A stretch of 11,767 nt of DNA, taken from Archangium sp. (GTDB taxonomy: Bacteria > Myxococcota > Myxococcia > Myxococcales > Myxococcaceae). A program made the translations under genes and the position numbers. The stretch covers positions 1-11,767 of the forward strand of contig JAEUJT010000525.1 in NCBI GenBank assembly GCA_016793525.1. Reading direction: 5' to 3'. The notes beneath the pieces are model-generated. The model saw only the letters and a program-made list of their open reading frames with translations, was not told the DNA's origin and made no database searches. This document shows, piece after piece, positions 1 to 6,420 of this stretch (within the stretch, counting starts at the first letter, position 1; the number at the start of each line of letters is the position of its first letter).

Positions 1-67
1 CCACGTCATTGCCGACCTTCGCCACCGCCGCCTCCACCCGCTCCATCCGGTCTGTCATGGTTTGCAT
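1..67 (-). CDS. N-terminal fragment of an unidentified protein, cut by the left edge
   Basis: Reading the minus strand from an ATG at 67 gives an open frame to the window edge: MQTMTDRMERVEAAVAKVGN followed by Asp-Val. Other in-frame ATGs lie at 58 and 46. The charged and hydrophobic spacing (Met, Val, Ala, Val at roughly heptad positions) fits the beginning of a coiled coil, but 22 residues are too few to assign a family. No clear Shine-Dalgarno precedes any of the three ATGs. A weak TTGATG (90-95) and TACCAT (66-71) pair, read on the minus strand with 18 bases between, would start a transcript close to the ATG at 58, which would favour that start. The gene is divergent from the glycosylase gene at 134. 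Its function is unknown. Confidence 0.5.
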   Translation of the reverse strand, partial: MQTMTDRMERVEAAVAKVGNDV

Positions 68-119
68 GGTAGCGAAGGGCACTGACGCCCATCAAACGGG
101 CTCCCGGGCGTGCGGCTGG

Positions 120-125
120 TACACT
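120..125 (+). promoter_or_regulatory. Candidate extended -10 element upstream of the glycosylase gene
   Basis: The hexamer TACACT matches the sigma-70 -10 consensus at 4 of 6 positions and is preceded by TGG, giving the TGn extended -10 form. No convincing -35 box lies 16-18 bases upstream. A transcript from it would start at about 131-134, at or next to the GTG chosen for the glycosylase, so the mRNA could be leaderless. This is inference from a single short motif in GC-rich DNA. It lies in the 68-133 divergent spacer, where I see nothing else firm beyond small GGGC/GCCC inverted repeats. Confidence 0.25.
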
Positions 126-133
126 CCGGCGGA

Positions 134-1048
134 GTGCCCGAATACCCCGACATCGAGGTGTACAACGCAGCCCTCCGTGCCCGCGCGGTGGGCCATGTGC
201 TTCAGCGCGTGCGGCTCGGCAGCCCCTTCGTGTTGCGCACCGTGGAGCCCCCGCTCTCCTCGGTGAACGGCAAGGTCCTCAAGGCGCTCCGCCGCATCGG
301 TAAGCGCCTGGTGTTCGAGTTCGAGGGCGATCTGTTCATCTTCATTCACTTGATGATCGCTGGGCGCCTCCAGTGGAAGCCTGCGGGCGCGAAGCTGGCG
401 GGGCGGGTCGGCCTCGCGGCCCTCGACTTCGACGGCGGCACGCTGGTGCTCACCGAGGTCAGCACCAAGAAGCGCGCCTCGATTCACCTCGCGCAGGGCG
501 AAGCCGCGCTCAAGGCCTTCGACCGCGGTGGGCTCGAGGTGATGACCGCGCACCTCGATACCTTCGCCGACCGGCTCCGGCTCGAGAACCACACCCTCAA
601 GCGCACGCTCACCGACCCCCGGCTGTTCTCCGCCATCGGCAACGCGTACTCCGACGAGATTCTGCACCGAGCGAAGCTGTCTCCGGTGAAGCTGACGAAG
701 AGCATCACCGGAGAGGAAATCGGCCGCCTCTACGAAGCGACCCGCGCCGTGCTGACCGAATGGACGCAGCGACTCGGCGACGAACTCCACGGGGACTGGC
801 CCGAAAAGGTGACCGCCTTTCGCCCGGAGATGGCGGTGCACGGCAAGTACAAGCAGCCGTGCCCCGTGTGCGGAGGCACCGTGCAGCGCATCGTGCACGC
901 CGAGAACGAGACCAACTACTGCCCGCGCTGCCAGACGGGCGGGCGGCTGCTGGCCGACCGGTCCTTGTCTCGGTTGCTGAAAGAAGATTGGCCGCGCACG
1001 CAGGAAGAGCTCGAGGAATATGTGGCCACCCGCGGGGGGTCACAGTAA
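134..1048 (+). CDS. Fpg/Nei-family DNA glycosylase (AP lyase)
   Basis: Base-excision repair enzyme of the formamidopyrimidine-DNA glycosylase family, 304 residues. The GTG at 134 is chosen because it places Pro2-Glu3 at the N-terminus (PEYPDIE, the counterpart of PELPEVE). In this family Pro2 is the Schiff-base nucleophile, so an upstream GTG at 110, adding eight residues, would bury it. Lys57 in RIGK matches the beta-elimination lysine, and HLMIAGRL (72-79) matches HLGMSGSL. The helix-two-turn-helix is at 164-184 (AIGNAYSDEIL, Asn170). The zinc finger uses Cys243, Cys246, Cys263 and Cys266. By alignment to E. coli Fpg (HAQRATFYC against HAENETNYC), the finger arginine is replaced by Asn258. 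The chain continues about 38 residues past the last Cys, with a CQTGG segment instead of a terminal CQK. Lesion specificity cannot be read from sequence. There is no good Shine-Dalgarno. The next gene starts 27 bases downstream. Confidence 0.9.
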   Translation: MPEYPDIEVYNAALRARAVGHVLQRVRLGSPFVLRTVEPPLSSVNGKVLKALRRIGKRLVFEFEGDLFIFIHLMIAGRLQWKPAGAKLAGRVGLAALDFDGGTLVLTEVSTKKRASIHLAQGEAALKAFDRGGLEVMTAHLDTFADRLRLENHTLKRTLTDPRLFSAIGNAYSDEILHRAKLSPVKLTKSITGEEIGRLYEATRAVLTEWTQRLGDELHGDWPEKVTAFRPEMAVHGKYKQPCPVCGGTVQRIVHAENETNYCPRCQTGGRLLADRSLSRLLKEDWPRTQEELEEYVATRGGSQ

Positions 1049-1065
1049 GAGTTTTGGCCTTCCAT

Positions 1066-1070
1066 GGGAG
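1066..1070 (+). promoter_or_regulatory. Ribosome binding site deciding the start of the PEGA protein
   Basis: GGGAG lies five bases before the ATG at 1076. The in-frame ATG at 1064 has no purine-rich tract upstream and would add four residues (MGAP) before the signal peptide. This favours 1076. Confidence 0.6.
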
Positions 1071-1075
1071 CGCCG

Positions 1076-2707
1076 ATGCGAAGCGCAGTGCTGGGCTTGG
1101 TGATGTTGCTCGTCGGTCTGTGGGCCGGGCCAGCTGCTGCTCAGACGACGGTCTGGCTCGTTCGCCCGCTGTACCCGGGACAAGAAGCGCTCGTCGATCG
1201 CACCCAGAAGGCGCTCGACAAGCTCATCCCCCCCGAGCTGCGCAAAGACGCGGTCATCGGCACCCGCGAGCTCGCCGCGCTGCTCAAGGGTCGCAAGCTC
1301 GACGAGGTGCCGTGTTTCAGCGGCGACGAGCGCTGCACCGACCCCATCGACGCCTTCGTGGCCAGCTTCGGCTTCGAGCGGGTCGTGCTGATTCAGGGCG
1401 GGCAAGACGAAGCCGGCGTGAAGTTCCGCGTGGTGTCGTACGAGCCGAAGAGCGGCAAAGTCGCGCCCGCGACCTCGACCAACGCGGTGCTCGAGAAGGC
1501 GCTCCTCGGCGCGATCGCCAAGGTGGTGCCGGTGGCCTCGACGCTCGACGTGAAGTCGAACCCGCCCGGCGCCTCGGTGTACGTCGACGACGTGAAGGTG
1601 GGCGTCACCCCCCTCACCACCCAGGTGCTCCCCGGTGAGCGCGTGGTGCGGCTCGACCTCAAGCTCCACCAGCCCATCGAAGAGACGGTCATCATTCCCA
1701 TTCGCGGCACGGCGACGCTCGACAAGACGCTCGAGAAGGTGGCCGCGCGCATCGTCATCACCGCGTCGCCTGCCGGCACGGTCATCGAGATCGACGGCCA
1801 GCCGCAGGGCAAAGACAAGGTCGATCGCGGCATCTCGCCCGGCACGCACACCATTCGGCTCACCGCCGAGAACCACAAGGCGTACGAGCAGCAGATCACC
1901 GTCAAGGCCGACGAGCAGTTCGTGTTGGACAAGACGCTCGAGCCGGTGCCGGAAGCGGTGATCCCCAGCGAGGCCAAGGTCGCCATCGTCACCCGCGACG
2001 GCACGAAAGAGTTCGTGAAGATCGTCACCGGTCCTGTCACGCCGCCGACCGAGACGGAGCTGACCTACGAGAAGAAGGCCTTCATTCAGCTCGGGTTCGA
2101 GGTGGGCTCGATTCTCGGCGACTCACTCGTGGGCCGCCGCTGGGGCAACAACGGCACCGGCCGCACCGCCTCGTTCACCACGCCGTCGCGGTTGTTGATG
2201 GGCGTGGGCGCCGACTACGGCACCTTCGGCAAGTACTTCGGCTTGACGGTGGTCGGCGTGAGCTACCTCACCAACGTCGAGCGCATGGGCTTCAACGTCG
2301 GGTTCGCGCCCGGTCAGAACGACCTCGAGCACGTGGGCGACGTGTATGGCGCCTCCACGGCGGAGCCGGTGCGGGTGAACTTGGTCACGATTCGCGTGAT
2401 TCAGCCCCAGTTCCGGATCTGCTTCTGGAAGTTCATGGTCTCGGTGCAGCTGGGCGTGGAGTTCAGAACTGGGCAGATCTCCGTGCCCGCCGAGGCCAAC
2501 TACAAAGACGGCTTCATGCCGCTCGACCTGTTCGCCGCTGGCCGGCTCAACGTTCGCTACTTCGCTTACGAGGGCTTCTACATTCACGCGTCGGGTCAGT
2601 TCGCGTACCTGCTGCCGATTCAAGAGGCGCGGCTGCTCAACGATGACCGGGCCTACCGCAGCAGCAACCAGCTCAACGTGAACGTGGGGGTGGGCTATGG
2701 CTTCTGA
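1076..2707 (+). CDS. Exported PEGA-domain protein with probable outer-membrane beta-barrel C-terminus
   Basis: 543 residues. A signal peptide (residues 1-22, cleavage probably after GPAAA) sends it across the inner membrane. Residues 24-150 form an alpha/beta-looking N-terminal domain with a Cys80/Cys87 pair that could form a disulfide; I do not recognise its family. Two tandem PEGA repeats follow, at about 155-222 (VYVDDVKVGVTPL, then LPGERVVRL) and 224-289 (VIEIDGQPQGKDKV, then SPGTHTIRL). PEGA domains are small surface-associated beta domains common in myxobacterial envelope proteins. Residues 330-543 alternate polar and hydrophobic residues with many Gly and aromatic residues and end in VNVGVGYGF. 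A terminal Phe is the usual signal for beta-barrel assembly, so I infer an outer-membrane barrel. Its end overlaps the start of the TPR gene by 11 bases, which suggests coupled translation. A surface or scaffolding role is inferred; no ligand can be named. Confidence 0.8.
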   Translation: MRSAVLGLVMLLVGLWAGPAAAQTTVWLVRPLYPGQEALVDRTQKALDKLIPPELRKDAVIGTRELAALLKGRKLDEVPCFSGDERCTDPIDAFVASFGFERVVLIQGGQDEAGVKFRVVSYEPKSGKVAPATSTNAVLEKALLGAIAKVVPVASTLDVKSNPPGASVYVDDVKVGVTPLTTQVLPGERVVRLDLKLHQPIEETVIIPIRGTATLDKTLEKVAARIVITASPAGTVIEIDGQPQGKDKVDRGISPGTHTIRLTAENHKAYEQQITVKADEQFVLDKTLEPVPEAVIPSEAKVAIVTRDGTKEFVKIVTGPVTPPTETELTYEKKAFIQLGFEVGSILGDSLVGRRWGNNGTGRTASFTTPSRLLMGVGADYGTFGKYFGLTVVGVSYLTNVERMGFNVGFAPGQNDLEHVGDVYGASTAEPVRVNLVTIRVIQPQFRICFWKFMVSVQLGVEFRTGQISVPAEANYKDGFMPLDLFAAGRLNVRYFAYEGFYIHASGQFAYLLPIQEARLLNDDRAYRSSNQLNVNVGVGYGF

Positions 2708-3695
2708 GCGCAACCCGGGGTTCGCGGCGCTGCTCTCCGCGCTGGTGCTGTTCTCGTCGTTGTCGGCAAACACGGCGGTGGCCGAGCCGCTGGTCGGGCC
2801 CGGTGTGGGCAACGCTGACACGCTGGTGTCCGAGGGCAGCAAGCTCTTCAACCAGAAGAAGTACCCCAAGGCGGCAGAAAATTTCCTCCGCGCCACCCGC
2901 GCCAATCCGGGCAATCTCAGCACCTACCTGCAGCTCGCGCGGGCTTCGACGCTCGCGAAACAGCTGACCCAGGCCTGCTACGCCTACCGCGTGTACCTCA
3001 AGGGCACCCCGGAGACGCCCGACCGCAAGAAGGCCGCGGCCGAGAGCGAAGCCTGCGAGCGTCAGCTGAAGGTGACCAAAGGCCAGGCCCCCGACCTGAC
3101 TCAGAAGTACGTCGAGACGCGCGCGGCGTTTTTCGCGGCGCTCGAGAAGGGCGACCTCCTCAAGCCGGGCGGCGCGGCCGACTCGCTGCGCACGCTGGTG
3201 AACGACGGGTTCCTCGGGCCAGACCTGGGCGACATGGCTGCGAAGCTCGCCGCCGCGGCGACCGCAGAAGCCGATTCGATTCACAAGCGCGCGCTGTCGC
3301 TCGAGAAGCTGCCGGCGGAGACGCTGCGTTCGGCCAGGCCGCTCTACCAGGTGGCGTTTGACGTCGGCACCTCGCCGGCCGATACCAAGGGCCGCATGGC
3401 GTTTCTCGACGGGTTGGCTGAGCTGTCGGAGCGCGACTACAAGCGCGCCGAGCAGTTCTTCGCTGAGGCCACCAAGGCCGACGCTTCAAACCGCGAGTAT
3501 TCATTCTACCAGGCGCTCACGTTGTTCCAGGCTGGCGAGCGCGGCCGGGCGTTGAAGGTGCTCGAGGCCGAGCTCAAAGACGACCCGCGCACGGCCGTGC
3601 TGCGCACCGTACAGGCCGTCAGCAACGCGTCTGATTCTGGCGCCGCCGAGCTCGAGAAGCTGCTGTTCTCGACGCGTTACCCACCCGAGAAATAG
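2697..3695 (+). CDS. Exported TPR-repeat protein
   Basis: 332 residues. A hydrophobic segment at 8-24 and an AVA-E cleavage site near residue 29 indicate a Sec signal peptide. There is no Cys at the cleavage site, so it is probably soluble in the periplasm. TPR motifs are visible at about 41-74 (GSKLFNQKKYPKAAENFLRA, then NPGN), about 233-266 (LAELSERDYKRAEQFFAEA) and 267-298 (ALTLFQAGERGRALKVLEAE, then DDPR). The middle (130-215) is helical and Ala/Leu-rich without clear repeats. TPR arrays bind proteins, and the neighbours suggest partners in the PEGA barrel protein or the outer part of the kinase; this is inference. The ATG at 2697 lies inside the end of the PEGA gene, preceded by a G-rich tract, and the stop is 20 bases before the kinase start. 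Confidence 0.82.
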   Translation: MASERNPGFAALLSALVLFSSLSANTAVAEPLVGPGVGNADTLVSEGSKLFNQKKYPKAAENFLRATRANPGNLSTYLQLARASTLAKQLTQACYAYRVYLKGTPETPDRKKAAAESEACERQLKVTKGQAPDLTQKYVETRAAFFAALEKGDLLKPGGAADSLRTLVNDGFLGPDLGDMAAKLAAAATAEADSIHKRALSLEKLPAETLRSARPLYQVAFDVGTSPADTKGRMAFLDGLAELSERDYKRAEQFFAEATKADASNREYSFYQALTLFQAGERGRALKVLEAELKDDPRTAVLRTVQAVSNASDSGAAELEKLLFSTRYPPEK

Positions 3696-3701
3696 GTCGT
3701 C

Positions 3702-3709
3702 GAAAGAGG
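3702..3709 (+). promoter_or_regulatory. Ribosome binding site for the kinase
   Basis: GAAAGAGG ends six bases before the GTG at 3716 but directly abuts the in-frame GTG at 3710. The spacing supports 3716 as the start. The choice changes only two residues (Met-Pro). Confidence 0.5.
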
Positions 3710-3715
3710 GTGCCG

Positions 3716-5506
3716 GTGTCCGCCACGTACATGTGCCAGGCGTGCGGTACGGAGCACTCCGCCCCTGACGGGAAATGCCCGAGCTGCGGCGCGTTCGAGA
3801 CGATTCGACTGCAGCAGAACGTCGACCGCATGCTCGAGCGGGTCATCAAGGGCAAATACAAGATCCTCAAGAAGCTGGGGCAGGGCGGCATGGGCGCCGT
3901 CTACCTCGCGGAGCAGCTGGGCATCGGCCACCGGGTTGCGCTCAAGTTTCTCAAGTCTGAGTTCTCGGCCGACGCCGAGATCGCCCGCCGCTTCCTCAAC
4001 GAGGCCAAGTCGTACGCGCGCGTCGCGCACCCCAACGCGGTGACGCTGCACGACTTCGGGCAAGACGAAGACGGCAACCTCTTCATCGCCATGGAGTACT
4101 GCGAGGGCGTCGACCTGAAACGGGTCATCTCTGAGCAGAAGCACCTGCCGCTGGGCGAGGCCGCCGAGGTGGTGCTCCAAGTCGCCGACGTGTTGGCGAA
4201 CGCGCACTCCAAAGGCGTCATTCACCGCGACCTCAAGCCCGAAAACATCATGATCCGCCGGGGCCTCCGCGGCGTGCACGCCAAGGTGCTCGACTTCGGC
4301 ATCGCCCGCTTGATGGACGCCGGCACCCGCCTCACCGTGGCCGGGGCCATCGCCGGTACGCCGCGGTACATGTCGCCGGAGCAGGTCGAGGGCCGCGAGG
4401 TCGACGTGCGCGCCGACATCTACTCGCTCGGCATCGTGCTCTTCGAGTCGCTCACCGGGCGGCAGCCGTTCGACGGCACCACCATCTCCGAAATTCTGCG
4501 CCGGCAGGTCGCCGAGCCCATGCCCCACCTGGGCCAGGTCGCCGCCGATCTCGACTTCCCCGCGCTCGACGCAGTCATTCAGAAGGCCTGCGCCAAGAAG
4601 CGCGACGAGCGCTGGCCCGACATGTTGTCCTTCGCGCACGCGCTGTCGCAGGCGCTGCCGACGCAGGCCAACCTCTCGGTGTCGTCGCTCAACCTGGGCA
4701 ACGCCCTCCCGACCACCACGCCGATTCCGCTCATCGGCACGGCAACAAACGCCTCGGGCATCGCGGTTCCGGGGGCGGCCACCACCGACGACGACTTCGG
4801 TTCCACCATGGTGAAGGCGGCCACGCCGGCCGTCGGGGCGCTCACGCCGCTGCCGTCGACGACGTCGACGAACACCACGGGCCCGGGTGTGCGCACCCAA
4901 CTCGACGGCCCCGCCCAGGGTGTGTCGCTCGACGCTTCGCTCGTCAATCACACCTCCCTGCCTCCTCAAGCGCCGGCCTCGAAGGGGCCGCTGGTCGCCG
5001 TGGGCGCCGCAGTGCTGACGCTGGCGGTCGGCGGCGCGGTGCTGTTGATGCGCGGCCCGGGCACGCCTTCGCCGGTGGTGACGCCTCCTCCGGTCACGGC
5101 CACGCCGACGCCGACCCCAAAGCCCGATGTGCCGCCCGCCGCCGGAGACCCCGGCGCGCAGATGGTGGCGCAGGTCTCCGGCGCGCTGCGCGAAGAGGCC
5201 GCGCTCAACAACCTGGGCAAGGCGAAGACCGAGTTCGAGCTGGCCAAGCTCGATGAGTCAGAAACGTACTTGCTCAAGGTGACACCCGACACCACCTCCC
5301 ACGTCGAGGCGCTGGCGTACCTCGAGAAGATCAAGAGCATTCGCGAGCTGGTCAAGGCCGGCCAGGCGGCAGTGCACGTGGGCAACTGCCCCAAGGCAAT
5401 GCCGCTGTTCCAGCAAGCGCTGAAGCTCAATAGCAAGTTGCCCGAAGGTCTCGACGGCGTGCGCAAGTGCAGGGCAGCCACCGTCGACACCACCATGGAT
5501 CCGTGA
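3716..5506 (+). CDS. Membrane Ser/Thr protein kinase with N-terminal zinc ribbon and extracytoplasmic TPR-like tail
   Basis: 596 residues. A zinc ribbon uses Cys7-x2-Cys10 and Cys21-x2-Cys24. The kinase domain (about 48-313) is complete: Gly loop GQGGMGAV (55-62), Lys77 in VALKFL, Glu96 of helix C, HRDLKPEN (170-177, catalytic Asp172), DFG (193-195), GTPRYMSPEQ (214-223) and DIYSLG (234-239), so it should be active. Thr204, Thr207 and Thr215 are candidate activation-loop phosphosites. A long Thr/Ser/Ala/Pro-rich linker (about 315-420) leads to one transmembrane helix (424-445). A TPTPTPKP spacer follows, then a helical TPR-like region (about 484-585) with Cys558 and Cys585, expected outside the cytoplasm. 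This is the PknB-like plan: outside sensor, inside kinase. Family and topology are secure; the signal and substrates are not known. Genes for two exported proteins precede it, and its stop overlaps the acyltransferase start, suggesting a joint envelope role. Confidence 0.92.
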   Translation: MSATYMCQACGTEHSAPDGKCPSCGAFETIRLQQNVDRMLERVIKGKYKILKKLGQGGMGAVYLAEQLGIGHRVALKFLKSEFSADAEIARRFLNEAKSYARVAHPNAVTLHDFGQDEDGNLFIAMEYCEGVDLKRVISEQKHLPLGEAAEVVLQVADVLANAHSKGVIHRDLKPENIMIRRGLRGVHAKVLDFGIARLMDAGTRLTVAGAIAGTPRYMSPEQVEGREVDVRADIYSLGIVLFESLTGRQPFDGTTISEILRRQVAEPMPHLGQVAADLDFPALDAVIQKACAKKRDERWPDMLSFAHALSQALPTQANLSVSSLNLGNALPTTTPIPLIGTATNASGIAVPGAATTDDDFGSTMVKAATPAVGALTPLPSTTSTNTTGPGVRTQLDGPAQGVSLDASLVNHTSLPPQAPASKGPLVAVGAAVLTLAVGGAVLLMRGPGTPSPVVTPPPVTATPTPTPKPDVPPAAGDPGAQMVAQVSGALREEAALNNLGKAKTEFELAKLDESETYLLKVTPDTTSHVEALAYLEKIKSIRELVKAGQAAVHVGNCPKAMPLFQQALKLNSKLPEGLDGVRKCRAATVDTTMDP

Positions 5507-6420
5507 GCTCGGCCCGGCCGGCGAAGCCCGCCATTCGCGACGGCGGCCTGCTTGGGCGCACGGTCGTGGCGGTGGTGCTGGGCGCGGTGCGGGCGCTTCC
5601 TCCGCGGGTGCGCAACGCGGTGGCGCTCCAGGTCGCGGCGCTGGCGTGGCACCTGCGCATCCGCCGCGCCGTGGCGCTCGACAACCTGGCCCACGCGTTT
5701 CCCGAGAAGACCGAGGCCGAGCGGCGCGGCATCGCCCGCGGCACCTACGACAACCTCGCGTTGGCGGCGCTCGAGTCGGTGACGTCTGATCTGCTGCCCG
5801 ACTCCGCGCTCGACGAGGCGGTGCGCGTCGCCGATTGGAAAGGGCTCGACGCGATTCTCCACGCCCGGCAGCCGGCGCTGGTGGTGTCGGCTCACTTCGG
5901 CAGCTGGGAGCTGTTCGCCGAGGTGATGGCGCGCCGCGACTACGCCATGAGCGCGGTGGTGCGGCCGCTCACCGGGGCCTTCAACGCCTGGGTGGTGCGC
6001 AACCGGAAGCTGGCGGGCATGGAGCTCATTCTCCAGCGAGGGGCCCTGGGAGAGATGCTCAAGGCGCTCAAGCGCGGCCGGGCGGTGGTGCAGCTCATCG
6101 ATCAGGTGCTGCCGGCGAAAGACGGCGTCTTCGTGCCTTTCTTCGGGCGCCTCGCCAGCACCACGCCCGCAGTGTCGATGGCCGCGTTGCGCTCGAAGGC
6201 GCCGGTGTACGTGGTGCTGGCCGCCCGCGACGGAGCGCAGCTGCGCATGTTCGTTGAAGGCCCATTCCCGCTCGAGCCGCTGGAGGACCGGCGCGCGGCG
6301 CTCACCGCCCACACCGCCGCACTCACCGCGTGCATCGAGCGCTACGTGCGGCAATACCCGTCGCAGTGGTTGTGGCTGCACCGCCGGTGGAAGGTCCAGC
6401 CGCCCGCTACTGCTTCGTGA
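5503..6420 (+). CDS. Lipid A biosynthesis acyltransferase (LpxL/HtrB family)
   Basis: 305 residues, close to the length of E. coli LpxL. This family transfers acyl chains to lipid A or similar lipids at the inner-membrane face. An N-terminal hydrophobic stretch (15-33) would anchor it. The catalytic HX4E motif is AHFGSWE (His131, Glu136). Further family marks are QLIDQ (197-201) followed by GVFVPFFG (208-215), and the terminal PSQWLWLHRRWK (286-297). The GTG start at 5503 overlaps the kinase TGA as GTGA, a usual translational-coupling arrangement. A GTG at 5467 would only add a His/Arg-rich stretch inside the kinase frame and is less likely. Acyl-chain length and the acceptor cannot be told from sequence, and phosphatidylinositol mannoside-type or ornithine-lipid-type acceptors cannot be excluded. 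Coupling to a kinase suggests lipid modification linked to envelope signalling; that is inference. The 3' end overlaps the convergent lipoprotein gene by 14 bases. Confidence 0.88.
   Translation: MSSARPAKPAIRDGGLLGRTVVAVVLGAVRALPPRVRNAVALQVAALAWHLRIRRAVALDNLAHAFPEKTEAERRGIARGTYDNLALAALESVTSDLLPDSALDEAVRVADWKGLDAILHARQPALVVSAHFGSWELFAEVMARRDYAMSAVVRPLTGAFNAWVVRNRKLAGMELILQRGALGEMLKALKRGRAVVQLIDQVLPAKDGVFVPFFGRLASTTPAVSMAALRSKAPVYVVLAARDGAQLRMFVEGPFPLEPLEDRRAALTAHTAALTACIERYVRQYPSQWLWLHRRWKVQPPATAS

Noticed and set aside
77..90. GGGC ... GCCC inverted repeat in the divergent spacer, considered as an operator
   Set aside because: A four-base arm in GC-rich DNA is expected by chance, and it has no clear placement against a promoter.
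373..1638. 421-residue open frame across the glycosylase and the start of the PEGA gene
   Set aside because: It spans two real genes in another frame and is mostly Arg, Ala and Gly, a typical out-of-frame reading of GC-rich DNA.
3677..4969. 430-residue open frame on the minus strand opposite the kinase
   Set aside because: It lies antisense to an unmistakable kinase, is rich in Arg, Gly, His and Val, shows no family motif, and is what GC-rich codon bias produces on the other strand.
5098..5130. Short direct repeat of ACGCCG-type units, considered as a DNA repeat element
   Set aside because: It simply encodes the Thr-Pro spacer after the kinase transmembrane helix.
4966..6381. 471-residue open frame on the minus strand opposite the acyltransferase and the kinase tail
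   Set aside because: It covers two well-supported plus-strand genes and has the low-complexity Arg/His/Gln composition of an antisense shadow.
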